Made by a program: the position numbers and the translations under genes
Shown: piece after piece, positions 21,613 to 33,082 of the stretch
Layout: each line of letters opens with the position of its first letter
Position numbering within the stretch: position 1 is the first letter of the stretch
The notes under the pieces: generated by a model
Databases searched by the model: none
Told to the model about the DNA's origin: nothing
Seen by the model: the letters and a program-made list of their open reading frames with translations, nothing else
Source: Incurvaria masculella
Taxonomy: Eukaryota > Arthropoda > Insecta > Lepidoptera > Incurvariidae
DNA: 64,000 nucleotides
Reading direction: 5' to 3'
Assembly: GCA_946894095.1 (NCBI GenBank)
Contig: OX335655.1
Span: forward strand, 11,284,001 to 11,348,000

Positions 21613-22237
21613 GTTGTATTATATTTTAATTGTATTGATGGCATATTGGTACTGGCTTTATGTACATTGAATTCAAAATTTTAAACTGCTGCTAAAATTA
21701 TTATAACCTAATAGGTCCTAATTCTAAATGAATTGTCCTCATATAAGCCCGATACATTACATGGGAACTAGTTGCCATGCCAGGACCTTCCGCATATTGT
21801 ACATCTACATTGAACTGGACGGAAAACACGGACAATATTTAATTGCTGCTTCGACAACCGTTCATTTAATGCGATAAACGACTAATCCATTAGTCGGTAG
21901 TACGGAAAGAAATACGGTGGGTCCAAGTTTATTATTTTCATGCACGGAACCCACACAGCAGAGAAGCCCGTATATTATTTCCACACATACCTCAATTTCA
22001 TTTATTTAAATACGCTCACATTATTGTTGTAACGCGAGTTTGGTGACTTGGCAGCCACTTTTATGTATTTCGGGTTATTAATATTTATTTAAAAGTGGAC
22101 TATAAATATATGTACATATTTATTAGTGGACTTTTATTTTTAACGTCATTTTAATTATATCCTTCAACCATGAACCTTCTCTGACCCCGGTCGGAGAAGT
22201 GCGCGTTGCTCTGTTTTGTATTTTTAATGGAACTGAA
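21613..22237. other. intergenic with a decayed SINE piece (about 21770-21860, minus)
   Basis: 'tgccatgccaggacc', 'ttgaactggacggaaaacacgg' and 'attgctgcttcgac' match the complement of the SINE middle. No gene is seen. Confidence 0.4.
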
Positions 22238-22414
22238 GGGATACTACAGTAAACTAACTCGCCGGGTGAACAGGCAAGTGAGTGATTATATCTGACCATT
22301 AGTTGTATTTCTGCAAAACCAATAACACCTTGTTTAACAATTAGGATGATACGAAATGCAACTAAACGTCATAACTTGCCTGTTCACCCGGCCAGTTGAT
22401 TTACCAAGGTAACG
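22238..22414. mobile_element. small MITE with long inverted ends
   Basis: The ends 'aactcgccgggtgaacaggcaag' and 'cttgcctgttcacccggccagtt' are complements. The outer 'gttaccttggtaaat' pairs with the left edge imperfectly. It is the uninterrupted relative of the element split at 17283-18434. Confidence 0.65.
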
Positions 22415-23169
22415 ATCCTGGAGATGGATGGCTGACATAATATACTCTATTTCGTGAGTGTACATAAAGAAGGTGTTAACAGAGGTGTGATTAAAAAGCT
22501 AACCACGTATTCCTTCCTATGCATATTTGGAGCAAAAAGCGTTTGAAGCAAGTTGTGCGACTTAAAATAAATTCATCCTACCCATACGTTTTTGGAAATA
22601 CTTACACACAAAATGTGTGTGTCTAGGACGAATTTTCTAAGGCCAACACACGGTATAGTAACTTATTAAGAAAGTTTTCTGGTTTTTCATTTTTCCACGC
22701 AGCAACGGAACGGCGTGATTTTTCCATACAGAATAAAATTGATATTTTCCCGAGCTGAGCCGGGTACCGAAAGAATAATTATACGAGGACAATCAATGTA
22801 AATAAAGCTGATGATGAATCTTAAAGGTTATGTCGTACCATCGTATGGTCGAGGTCTGCTGTACCTTCTTATTTGTTTTGCTTATGCAAAAGTCGCTGAC
22901 CTTAATACTTCGTTTACTCACTTGTATTATAACGCAATAACTGTGTTACTTTCCACCCAGTTCAAGGTTGTCATCCCATTCAGTTCAATGTTAGTTGATG
23001 ACTAAGATATTTGAAGCACAAATAGATTGGTAGGTACCTACTACTAATTTTCCGCATTAATACATATACCAATGCATACCCCCAATAATGTTTGTTAACC
23101 AAATGTGTCAAAACAAATTTGATTAGGGTGTTTACTGGTTTTTTCAATAACCTTAATAATTCTGTTTTT
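22415..23169. other. intergenic; 'CCCGAGC..AGCCGGGTACCG' motif at about 22752
   Basis: The stretch 'ttttcccgagctgagccgggtaccg' recurs almost exactly at about 58839 and looks like the conserved end of an unrecognised repeat. No coding exon is seen. Confidence 0.4.
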
Positions 23170-23475
23170 AGGGTTCCGTACCCCAAGGGTGAAAACGGAA
23201 CCCTATTACTAAGCATCCGCTGTCCGTCCGTCCGTCCGTCCGTCTCTCCGTCTGTCCGTCTGTCACAGGGCTGTATCTCAGTAACCGTAACAGATAGACA
23301 GCTGAAATTTTCACAGATTGTGTATTTATTTTGCCGCTATAACAACAAATAGGTAAGATTATAAAATAATTTAAATGAAAGGGGGCCCCCATACAAAAAA
23401 CGTGATTTTTTTGTTCGATGGTACGGAACCCTTCGTGTTCGAGTCCGACTCGCACTTGGCCGGTTTTTTATTAAG
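23170..23475 (+). mobile_element. (TCCG)n-cored non-autonomous repeat, copy 2 (fullest)
   Basis: GGGTTCCGTACC at the left is exactly complementary to GGTACGGAACCC near the right. Between them lie a (TCCG)n run and the 'cacagggctgtatctcagtaaccgtaacag' core. After the right repeat comes a 9-bp-stem hairpin, GTGCGAGTCCGACTCGCAC, then TTGGCCGGTTTTTT. There is no open frame of note. Confidence 0.8.
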
Positions 23476-26400
23476 ATTATCTTAAAATGTTGAGGATACA
23501 TTTTTCTATGTATAACATTCATGCTAGTTTTAGTCATCATTCATTTATAAAACAAAGCGATCATTACGTTTAATCCTAACACATTTTATTAGATTTTCGG
23601 ATATTTATTAAAACTTTGGTATGTTTTGGTTTTATGACGAAAGATGAAGCATTATTTAAAAGTCAGCCTTAACTCTTCAAAACTATGTAAAACTTTGAAC
23701 TCTACATTGTAGAAAACATGTACCATATTTAGAATGATAATTTTGAAAATTGTATCGCTTGATTACCTTATTTATTTATTTAAAAAAGAATCACATGAGA
23801 GTCACATACATAAACACGTACGTGATGAATATATTAAATAAAGAATGTCAACCAAATACCTGAAGCCTTTGTATAGAAATTATAATTTTATGGAAAATTT
23901 ACAGTTGGTAACAGTCACGTATGTACTCATCTGTAAAACCCTATTGTCTGGTGCCTATCTTAACGCACACTTATACATATGACTCCATACGAATGTACAC
24001 TTACCATCTGGTTCATGTTTCGATACTAACTTGTATTATATTTAAATCACTGCCATTGTTAAAGTTACATGAAATTGTTCTGTTTTAGTTTCATTTAATT
24101 AATATTATGGAGCTACAAAGTTAATTCTTTAGTACATACAAGTTCTGCCATGCCCACAAGCCCTCTTTTATAAGCATTAGTATGGAAATTAAAATAACGT
24201 GAAGTAATGAATCACTCTCCAATCAGAGGTAAATGCGGACGAACAAGCTTGTTTGTTTTACCATTTCCATGTAGTACAAATGTTGCGCAATGATGCAATA
24301 GACAATAGAGCTCTTCGGTTAGCATAGCATTGGCAATCAATTCGTAAGTATACTTACAATATACTTACAATAATTTCGCAGTACCGGCGCACTAATATTC
24401 AAAGAAGACCGACAAGAAGAGTTGAATACATTCCAGGTATTGACTTATATAGCGCAAGTTGAAGTAGGTGGAGATGAGATGAGATTATCTGGCATTATCA
24501 CCAACTGTCACTGCTATCGGCTCTTATTTCTTGAGGCTGTCACTGCGTCACGCCGCCGCATGCTCTGGCGGACACACCACACACCACCGCTCGGGTATAT
24601 CTCCTGTCACACTACTCACACGCAGCACCGGTGACCGCCGACTGCGCTCGCGAGTGCTAAGCGCTACGCATGTCATTACATATAATATTAAACGCTATTG
24701 GTATGAGCGGTAATGCCAGTTAATATAAAAAAACGGTCAAGCTGCTGCTAGTCCAACCGTCTCTGCTGGACATGAAAGAAATTCGCCCTCGTCTCAGAAA
24801 TCTAGGTTGGTCTCTAAAAATAATGCCGTTTTGAGCAAAAGTAATTAGTTATTGCACAACAAACTACATACATGTACGAATACTGGCTGTCTTTTTAAAG
24901 CATTATCAAATCAACAAAATCGATAATGTATCTCAATCTCCAACAGGACTTCTAAACCTTTTGTTGTACTTGCTATGTACCCTTGCGAGATTTCAAAATT
25001 ATCACGGACTCCTTCAGAACTTACTTGAAGGGTAAGAAAACAAGGCATTTTGAAAAAAATACCTTATATTTATTACCACAGAAAAAGTAAACATACTTTT
25101 TTTTTTTATTGATCACGCACTCGTGCCCCGCACCCCCAGCACAGATGCCACGGACCCCAGATGGAGAGTGGGCTATTTTTTTGTTTTCACAAAAGTTTTA
25201 GAACAGAGGAGGGTAAATCCCATCCGTATGACCTATACCATCGCATTTAATTAACGATGTTATTGATTTAGAAACAATTCAATGAGTAACAAGCCCTGAC
25301 ATAGAGCCTTATTGCCATGAGGTGTGTTGGACTCATCATGGATCATGGGAGTAGTTGTAGATTACGCCAACATCATCATATGTAAAGAAAAAAAAAATTG
25401 GTTTTAAAAGAAACTTACGCTTAAAACAAAACTCTGAAAACAGATTTCTCTATCTCCAAAAAAACAAATCCGGCTGAAAATTTGCGAAAATATAATGGTG
25501 GCTATTAATTTAGAATAAGATGTCATTAACGTAGTCAAGAGTTTGCTCTTTATCAATGTATATATAATGTTCTTTGCCAGCAGTAGTAATCGATCGATCA
25601 CTGTAAACTAGTTTGTAAGTATGAATGAAAAAAAATATAATGACGAACCTAGCGAAGTTTCTTGTCGGTTCTTCTACACATACAAACATTTCATTGAACG
25701 AGGACAACTAAGGAAAAACGCGCTTTAGAAAATATTATTATTCTGAAAATATTAAAATCGGCGATTAACCATTAACAAATTCGGACAAGGCAATAAATCA
25801 ATCGATGCAAACGTCGACTGATATTAGTTATATTTGTAAGATCTTACATAAACATTTGAAAGTGAGGAAGTTTGACTGTCCTTGAGCCTCACATGCTCTC
25901 AGTTAATTAAAATGAATGAAGAAGATATAGAATATAAAATGCAAGCGTAGTTTGTTTATCCACCGAAGACAGCGCCCATCATGAATCGTTGGAAAGAAAA
26001 CAATTGCTTGGTTTCTATATCTATGATCACTAGGGCCCGTGATGGAGACAAGCTTTCAAACAGACCAAAAATTATTCATAAGTTTTCGTATAATTTAAAC
26101 AACAACCATATCATCTAAATCTTTGTGTATGCAGATCGATCGATGCGGATTATAACAAAAAGTTCGTTAAAGGAGGTGACGAATAATTAGGTGTTTAGTG
26201 TAATCATGTGTCCATTGAACCCTCTAATATGTTGTTAATTGCTTATTGTTTATTCATCATGAATAGGCAGTACACTGCACTCGGATTTGTCATCTTTTCA
26301 ACAATAACAGCAAAGAAGCACTGCCATGAAAAATCGGTGGAATTTTTTTCAACGTCTACTTAGGGTCTTCCACCCAGAACTGATTAGCTTAATCCTCACA

Positions 26401-26736
26401 TTAAAGGGCCTTTCTTACCATCTCGAATTCGATACCAGTACAAGATAATCAGCACTTTAGTAATAAAGGACCTTTAAGTGTCAAATTGAAATAAATCAGC
26501 ACTTGGTGAAAACCAGGCTTAGTCTACGTTTATACTAGTAGTTTTCCCTGACCTGTAAAGTCGCGAATGTTTTAAGAAATAATAGGTACCTAATGAATAG
26601 TCACATTTGGAAATTATGGAACAATGTGGTACGGTACAAAGAGTCTTATCTTTTACCAACACGTGCATTTTCGTTTTAAATGAAATTATAACTTTATCTT
26701 TCGCCAATGATACATAAGTCAATGCTTTATGGGCAT
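23476..26736. other. gene-free intergenic DNA left of the BEL element
   Basis: I found no supported gene. Two short dispersed-repeat pieces are visible: the complement of 'gaagaaccgacaagaaacttcgc' at about 25645-25690, and 'actcggatttgtcat.ttttcaacaataacagcaaagaa' at about 26278-26320, which is shared with 57700-57790. The rest is AT-rich and unremarkable. Confidence 0.45.
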
Positions 26737-27303
26737 TGGTTACGCCATAATGTATTCGCGTAATGTATGGCTGTGTGGTTCTATGTGATGTGCATGACCC
26801 TAGTCCTATCCTTGTTCCCCGCATACGCATGTCCCTCTCTCTCTTTCACCTGATGGAGCGAAGATTGACAGCGTCTGCTGAAAAGGCTGAAAGGCCCAGC
26901 TGTCAGTGCAATTTTTGATACCGCGATGCACGGACACGCCATGTCATCGTAGCACCGGTTCCCGCCAAAACTATCTCGCCGCCGCCGGGTCCTTAGGTAC
27001 CCAGGAGTACCTCGCCAGTACCGCGTGTGCTCGAAACTCGAACAATCCAAGGAACTTTCCGTGCTCTTCATCGTCGAGGACGCAGCGTTCCCGAACCGCA
27101 TCCTGTGGGAGAAGGAGAAGCGTGGTGGCCACCCGCACACATAGGGAAGTCTCCATCGTGGTGAGTCGTCCCACCTTCATTTATCCAACCCCTAGAAGAT
27201 TGTGCATTGCATGGGACCACATACCTTTATTTTTTGCGAACCTATATAGGCCTACCTTTTACAAACCCATTTACAAAAACCCAGCGACCTACCCGCGCCA
27301 CCA
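26737..27303 (+). repeat. BEL 5' LTR
   Basis: It begins TGG and ends CCA, and appears identical to 33083-33649. 'cctatatagg' at about 27241-27250 is a possible TATA element near its end. Just after it, TGGCCCTTCGAACC (from 27309) is where a primer site should be, but I do not recognise the tRNA. Confidence 0.92.
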
Positions 27304-27392
27304 TAAAGTGGCCCTTCGAACCGCGATACCTATTGGTTAGCATTCTAGAAAGGTATTGTTGTTAAACTCATTTAAGAGTCCCGTGTTTTAAA

Positions 27393-29819
27393 ATGGCTAC
27401 CAGTGCCGATCGATTCGAAATGGATCGAGAAAAAAGGTTGTTCGAACGGAAGTTAAAACGCTTTGAAATTAAAATGAAATGTTATTTCGATCGCTTACAA
27501 GTCATATTTGACCAAATCGCATATTTAAACCCAGAAAATGGTGATATATTTATTGCAAACGCCGCCACTACTAACACCTTGCGCCAAGAATTTTTGTCGA
27601 CATTGGATGAATACAATGATCTGCTAGCGTCAAACCCGGACGCTCCCGAACCCTGCTACAAGTCCATGAACGCTTTCGAGGACTTGTATGCCCAAATACA
27701 GTTTAAATACGACCAAATAATGTCGTCGCGTCAAACCACGCAAAGTAATAGGGTGGACGGTAAAATGTCATTCCGACAGACGCCAAAATTACCACGCTTA
27801 GAGCTGTGTTCGTTTAATGGCGATATTCAAAATTGGCCTGTGTTCTACGAGACTTTTAGAACGGTCATCCACGAAAATAGCGATCTATCTGATAGTGAGA
27901 AAATTCAATACTTAGTAGGCAGACTCACTGGTAAAGCGCAAAATATTTGCCAAGGTTTTTTACCAACGTCAGAAAACTATATTGTACTCTGGAACGCTTT
28001 AGTAAGCAAATACAATGACAAACGAGTTCTAGCCGCTTCCTATCTCGATCAGTTATTCAACTTGCCACCTGTTGTCGGTGACCCTACACCCAGCAGTCTT
28101 GAAAATTTCGTCGACAAATTCTCTTCGACAATCGCCGCGTTAAACCAACTAAAAATCGACCGCTTGGACGAGTTCATATTCATTCATGTTGGTTCGAAAA
28201 AACTGGGTGTAGAAACAGTAAAAATGTTCGAAATGTCAATCAGAGGCGAAACTAAAATGCCTACGTCGGCAATGTTCATAGATTTTGTTCGAGAACAATC
28301 TCGCGTTCTACAGCGCGCGTATGCGGGTACGTCGAAAATCCCGCCACCGCAGCGCGCGAATAACCCGCCGCCGTCACCCGCGAATAACAATAGGTACAAT
28401 CCACCGTCAGCCAAATCTGCTTCGCACCTTCCGCCGCCACCGCGTAATAATTACAATAATAAAAATACATTCAAGTCATTCGTAAGTGTACCGGACGAAC
28501 GATGTGTTTCCTGTGGAGGAATTGATCAAGTATTGCTATACCATTGTTCAAAATTCACCTCTATGTCCGCCCGCGAACGATTTAATTTCGTTAAAAACAA
28601 TCAAATATGTGTAAACTGCTTAAGTAGCAAACACATGCTCCGCCAATGCAAATCGGAAGTAAGATGTCGTATTTGTTCCCGATCGCACCATACACTACTT
28701 CATTTTGAAGTAAATAATGATTCCCCGCTCTCGAATACTGCAAATAATGCAAATCATGTAAATAATGGGTATCAAAATGGCTCCAACGCTCGCGTCGCCT
28801 GTAACCCCGCTCCTCACACCGCCGCCGCCCGCGCAGCTCCCTCCACCGTCGCGTCGTCTCCGCCGCCCCCGCTTCCGCAAACCTCCGCCGCCGCCTCCGC
28901 CGCTTTGTCACTCTGCTCGGTCGGGCCGTGTCTCGCTGAAAAAACTGGTTTTCAGAACAACACCGTTTTACTGAGCACCGCTTTATGTAACGTACTAGAT
29001 ACCGAGACTGGTAAAGTCCATCCAATTCGTATATTGGTAGATAACGCCTCGCAAAGGGACTTGATTACAGTCGCATGTTGTGACAGACTAAACTTAAGAA
29101 TTCACCCGCTTTCGCGAAATAACTCAGTTGCAGGAGTAGGTGATATTACTAATCCTATTGAAGGAATCACCTGCCTGACCATCCGCTCCCGCCTCGACGA
29201 TTCTGTAGGGTTCACAATACAACCTTACGTCGTAAACCGCATCACTAATGAATTGCCTTGCAATAAAATTGATATTTCGCCATTCACGCACTTACATAAC
29301 ATACCGCTCGCAGATGATAATTATTATGAGCCGGGCCAAATCGACGCTATTGTCGGAGCCAGCTTGTTCCTCCGCATTCTAGGAAGTAAGAAGATCGTTG
29401 GTTCGCACGACGAACCGGGCGCGGTCGAAACCTCATTAGGTTATTTAGTTTCAGGAGAAGTTCCGATTATTCCTACCGCTTACAATACAGTGCGTACTTA
29501 CTGCAACATTAATGACTCGCTCGAGAAAAGTATGACTCGGTTTTTCGAGTTAGAGGATGTTCCCGCCGCATCGCCATTCACACCGGAAGAGCAGGAATGT
29601 GAATTGATTTACGCTAATACTGTTAGGCGTGACGCAACGGGCCGTTACAGCGTTGCATTACCTTTCAGAGACGAGCCGACCCTGGGTGACTCACTGAAGT
29701 TAGCCGCGCGTAGATTTCAGTCATTGGAACGTAAACTGTCGTCAGATACCGCGACTAAGTCCGAATACGACAAAGTCTTTGACGAATATCTCCAAAAGGG
29801 CTACTTGCAACCTGTCTAG
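27393..29819 (+). CDS. gag: BEL Gag-protease polyprotein (808 aa)
   Basis: The N-terminal part is helical and leads into the Gag region typical of BEL/Pao (DUF1759-like, about residues 130-290, with PKLPRLELCSFNGDIQNWP). Proline-rich spacers follow, then Cys/His clusters (CVNCLSSKHMLRQC and CRICSRSHHTLLHF) for nucleic-acid binding. After an Ala/Pro-rich linker comes the retroviral-type protease, whose active-site motif is LVDNASQ (Asp550). This is a variant of the usual DSGSQ. The frame ends in TAG at 29817-29819, inside the linker before RT, and pol continues in the -1 frame. It is intact apart from that. Confidence 0.9.
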   Translation: MATSADRFEMDREKRLFERKLKRFEIKMKCYFDRLQVIFDQIAYLNPENGDIFIANAATTNTLRQEFLSTLDEYNDLLASNPDAPEPCYKSMNAFEDLYAQIQFKYDQIMSSRQTTQSNRVDGKMSFRQTPKLPRLELCSFNGDIQNWPVFYETFRTVIHENSDLSDSEKIQYLVGRLTGKAQNICQGFLPTSENYIVLWNALVSKYNDKRVLAASYLDQLFNLPPVVGDPTPSSLENFVDKFSSTIAALNQLKIDRLDEFIFIHVGSKKLGVETVKMFEMSIRGETKMPTSAMFIDFVREQSRVLQRAYAGTSKIPPPQRANNPPPSPANNNRYNPPSAKSASHLPPPPRNNYNNKNTFKSFVSVPDERCVSCGGIDQVLLYHCSKFTSMSARERFNFVKNNQICVNCLSSKHMLRQCKSEVRCRICSRSHHTLLHFEVNNDSPLSNTANNANHVNNGYQNGSNARVACNPAPHTAAARAAPSTVASSPPPPLPQTSAAASAALSLCSVGPCLAEKTGFQNNTVLLSTALCNVLDTETGKVHPIRILVDNASQRDLITVACCDRLNLRIHPLSRNNSVAGVGDITNPIEGITCLTIRSRLDDSVGFTIQPYVVNRITNELPCNKIDISPFTHLHNIPLADDNYYEPGQIDAIVGASLFLRILGSKKIVGSHDEPGAVETSLGYLVSGEVPIIPTAYNTVRTYCNINDSLEKSMTRFFELEDVPAASPFTPEEQECELIYANTVRRDATGRYSVALPFRDEPTLGDSLKLAARRFQSLERKLSSDTATKSEYDKVFDEYLQKGYLQPV
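29783..29819 (+). promoter_or_regulatory. gag/pol frame overlap with AAAGGGC heptamer
   Basis: The pol frame is open from 29783, after a TGA at 29780. The gag frame stops at 29817-29819. AAAGGGC at 29795-29801 is positioned as A-AAG-GGC in the gag frame, matching X XXY YYZ for -1 slippage. Alternatively a small indel near the stop broke one long frame: the conserved residues read best if the frame changes right at the stop. Confidence 0.45.
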
Positions 29820-29920
29820 TCTCGGAGCATGTTGCTCAGACCCACGCGCCTATTCAACAGTACGTAATCCCGCATCATAGTGTAGTTCGACAAGATAAGT
29901 CGACTACAAAGGTTCGTGTT

Positions 29921-32827
29921 GTGATGGATGCAAGCATGAAGACTACTTCGGGTCATTCGCTTAATGACTTCTTACACACTGGACCGAATTTACAAAACGA
30001 ACTATTTAAAATTATTTTAAACTTTCGCTTATACCCAATAGCATTGAGTGCTGATATACGACAAATGTATTTGCAAATTCTCGTTGAAGAAAAAGATAGA
30101 CGTTTTCAGAGAGTATTGTACCGATTTAATCAAAATGAACCGCTTCGAATTTACGAACTGACTCGCGTCCCATTCGGCTTACGCTGTAGTCCGTATCTCG
30201 CGCTGCGAACCGTACGTCAGTTAGCCGCAGATGAGCGCGCGCGCGCGCCACTGGCCGCACTGGTATCGGAACGTGACATCTACATGGATGACTTAGCTAC
30301 GAGCTGCTCCACTATAGATGAGGCTACAGAACTCGCAAATCAGTTGATTGATTTATTCTCTGCTGGAGGATTCGATCTGGTGAAGTTTTCGAGTAACTCA
30401 CCACAAGTAATGAAAGCCATACCTACTACTCACCGCGTCTCGGAAGCGGTAGAATTCAGCTCCGATGATCATTATAAAATCCTCGGGCTGCACTGGCTAC
30501 CTGGTGTAGACGTCTTTACGTTTACCGTTAGCGAAGAAAATCGTAATTGTACAAAACGCAACATTTTATCAACTATTGCCCGTTTATGGGATTTAATGGG
30601 ATACGCCGCTCCTGCTATTCTTTTGGCAAAACTGATTTTAAAATCATTATGGGAAAACAAAATCGATTGGGATGAGTCTCCTCCTGCAGGTGTCATCTCG
30701 CTCTGGCACCAGTTTGTGACAGAGCTTCCCTACCTACAGAGCATTCGATTACCTCGACATATCGGTGCCGATGCTGACTGTACTATCTCTATACTAGGAT
30801 TTGCAGATGCCAGCGAAAAGGCTTACGGAGGCGTGGTTTACATACACGTATGGTTTCCGCTTGAACAGAGTTACCGAATGACTTTAGTCTGTGCAAAATC
30901 AAAGGTGGCACCGCTCCGTAATGTTTCGCTCGCACGTCTCGAACTATGTGGAAACTTAGTCCTCGCAAAATTAATGCGTGTAGTGATTGACACTTACGCC
31001 GCCCGCTGCACTATTAACAATGTATTCGCTTTCACTGACAGTACAGTGGCGCTCGCCTGGATACATTCTGCCCCCTCGCGTTGGCAGACCTTTATCGCAA
31101 ACCGTGTTACTAAAATTCAGGATAATATAGCCGCCAGTCATTTTTATCACATACCTGGCAAGGATAATCCCGCGGACTGTCTGTCGCGTGGCTTGATGCC
31201 AGCACAGCTGATGGCGCACCCTCTATGGTTTGATGGCCCGAGTTTCGCCCACTTACCTTTCGATGAGTGGCCGTTACATAAATGGGATCCGCGGACTGCA
31301 GACGAGCCGCCTGAAATAAAAATAAATGTAATGTCTACTACTACAAACTTACCTGATCCGCCCCTGCTTGTCAGGGTCGCGTCCCGCATCTCTTCGTGGC
31401 CGAAGCTGCTTAGAGTCATAATCTACGTATACAGATTCATTAAAATATTGTCAAACAAGTTCGAAATATCGCATCTGAAATACGCTGAACTGGCTTTAAT
31501 AAAGGCAGTGCAGCACGTCCATTTTATGGAAGAATTTAAAAATGCACGATCGGGGAAAAATCTCTCGCCCGCATTTAGAAAACTGAACGCTTTCGTCGAC
31601 GAAGGTGGCATTTTTCGTGTGGGTGGTAGACTCGCCAATTCTAGTCTGCCGTACGAGAGCCGGCATCCGATCCTGCTTCCGCGCCGCGACCATGTCGTCG
31701 AACTCATAATCGACTACCACCATCGCAAGTACCTACACACTGGGCCTCAGCTTCTCATGTCGTTACTGCGACAGAAATATTGGATTTTGGCCGCACGTAA
31801 TATAGTGCGTACACGAGTGCAGAAATGCAACATCTGCTTTAAAACTAATCCAAAATCTCAATTCCCGCTGATGGCCGATCTGCCCGCGTGCAGAATAAAC
31901 GAAGCAAAGAGTTTTTATCACTCTGGCGTAGATTACGCTGGACCTCTGAATATTTTGCCTGTTCGGCGCAGAGGAACACGAAGCGTAAAGGCTTACATAT
32001 GTCTTTTCGTGTGTTTGGTTACTAAGGCCGTTCACGTCGAACTGGCTTCAGACTTGAGCACTGAATCATTTCTGAACGCCTTTAAACGTTTTATCGCACG
32101 AAGAGGTCCTGTAAGTTGTATTTATTCCGACAACGGAACGAATTTCGTTGGCGCAAAATCATATCTCGACGTCATCTATGACTTGATCTCCACTGAGGAG
32201 TATCGAGATAAGTTTGCGAATGAACTTCGGGAAAATAACATCGAATGGAAGTTCAACCCACCATCGGCGCCGCACTTTGGCTCGATGTGGGAAACGAACG
32301 TTCGTTCGGTCAAATTACATCTTTATAAAGTTGTGGGGACACAACTTCTTACCTTTGAAGAAATGCTCACAGTCCTCGTTCAAATCGAGGCTATTCTCAA
32401 CTCGAGACCTCTTACCACGTTGAGTTCCGATCCTAGCGAGCCTCTAGCGCTCACGCCAGCTCACTTTCTCACGTTAACGCCGCTGAAATCCTTTCCGTCG
32501 GAGGACGTTTCGCGCGAATCTATTAATCTCCTTCACAGGAAACGCAACGTTGATCATATTATTCAATCGTTTTGGCGAAGGTGGAAAGTGGAGTACCTAA
32601 ATAATTTACAATCGCGTCAAAAATGGAATACTTCCTCGCACCCTGTTGAGAAGGGCACTGTAGTAATCCTCAAATCTGGGGACAGCGCACCTTTGAACTG
32701 GCCCCTGGGTATAGTCGAGGACACCTTTCCTGGGAAAGATGGGATCGTTAGGGTCGTGGATGTCCGTACTAAGTCTGGAACATATAGGCGCCCAGTGGTA
32801 AAGATTTGCCCATTGCCTAACCAGTAA
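29921..32827 (+). CDS. pol: BEL Pol: RT, RNase H, integrase (968 aa from first ATG)
   Basis: The ATG at 29921 lies within the RT domain. The frame is open back to 29783, so translation probably enters from gag. RT contains SLNDFLHTGP and the catalytic YMDD (residues 121-124). RNase H-like acidic positions are in LGFADASEKAYGG and AFTDSTVALAWI. The integrase has an H2C2 finger (HHRKYLHTGP...CNICFK) and catalytic D671 (VDYAGPL), D737 (YSDNGTNF) and E791 (MWETN). The C-terminus (FWRRW...DSAPLNWPLG) matches the DUF5641 tail of Pao-type integrases. There is no env gene. All key residues are kept. Confidence 0.92.
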   Translation: MMDASMKTTSGHSLNDFLHTGPNLQNELFKIILNFRLYPIALSADIRQMYLQILVEEKDRRFQRVLYRFNQNEPLRIYELTRVPFGLRCSPYLALRTVRQLAADERARAPLAALVSERDIYMDDLATSCSTIDEATELANQLIDLFSAGGFDLVKFSSNSPQVMKAIPTTHRVSEAVEFSSDDHYKILGLHWLPGVDVFTFTVSEENRNCTKRNILSTIARLWDLMGYAAPAILLAKLILKSLWENKIDWDESPPAGVISLWHQFVTELPYLQSIRLPRHIGADADCTISILGFADASEKAYGGVVYIHVWFPLEQSYRMTLVCAKSKVAPLRNVSLARLELCGNLVLAKLMRVVIDTYAARCTINNVFAFTDSTVALAWIHSAPSRWQTFIANRVTKIQDNIAASHFYHIPGKDNPADCLSRGLMPAQLMAHPLWFDGPSFAHLPFDEWPLHKWDPRTADEPPEIKINVMSTTTNLPDPPLLVRVASRISSWPKLLRVIIYVYRFIKILSNKFEISHLKYAELALIKAVQHVHFMEEFKNARSGKNLSPAFRKLNAFVDEGGIFRVGGRLANSSLPYESRHPILLPRRDHVVELIIDYHHRKYLHTGPQLLMSLLRQKYWILAARNIVRTRVQKCNICFKTNPKSQFPLMADLPACRINEAKSFYHSGVDYAGPLNILPVRRRGTRSVKAYICLFVCLVTKAVHVELASDLSTESFLNAFKRFIARRGPVSCIYSDNGTNFVGAKSYLDVIYDLISTEEYRDKFANELRENNIEWKFNPPSAPHFGSMWETNVRSVKLHLYKVVGTQLLTFEEMLTVLVQIEAILNSRPLTTLSSDPSEPLALTPAHFLTLTPLKSFPSEDVSRESINLLHRKRNVDHIIQSFWRRWKVEYLNNLQSRQKWNTSSHPVEKGTVVILKSGDSAPLNWPLGIVEDTFPGKDGIVRVVDVRTKSGTYRRPVVKICPLPNQ

Positions 32828-33074
32828 ATTCATTTTTATATTTGTAACCGCTAAAATAAGTACTTTAATTAAATTCATAATCATTTATTTTACTTTGAGT
32901 TCGCTCTTGCATTTTTTCATACACCGCAATTTTCTTTATAAATTTATCCGCTCCGCAATATTAATTCGTTAACCGCTACAGTTAGAAATATTTTATTTAT
33001 TTTTGATTGCTTTTCGCCGCAATATTATTGTTTTTCTTTCACTTAATTTTGAAAGGACTGGGTCCTCTCAAGCT

Positions 33075-33082
33075 GGGGGGCA
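33075..33082 (+). other. BEL polypurine tract region
   Basis: A GGGGGG run (33075-33080) lies directly before the 3' LTR, where plus-strand priming is expected. Confidence 0.6.

Noticed and set aside
22752..22775. Helitron 3' end (CCCGAGC..CCGGG hairpin)
   Set aside because: The motif recurs at 58839, but the stem is only about 4 bp and no CTRR terminus follows, so it is not called as a Helitron end.
27309..27326. BEL primer-binding site
   Set aside because: TGGCCCTTCGAACC is at the right place, but I could not match it to the 3' end of a known tRNA, so no tRNA is named.
26906..27340. 144-codon frame in the BEL LTR
   Set aside because: It is repeated in the 3' LTR, crosses the LTR edge, and has low-complexity Ser/Arg/Thr composition.
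28591..29025. 144-codon minus-strand frame
   Set aside because: It is the complement of the Ala/Pro-rich Gag linker; codon bias of the real frame creates the Arg-rich shadow.
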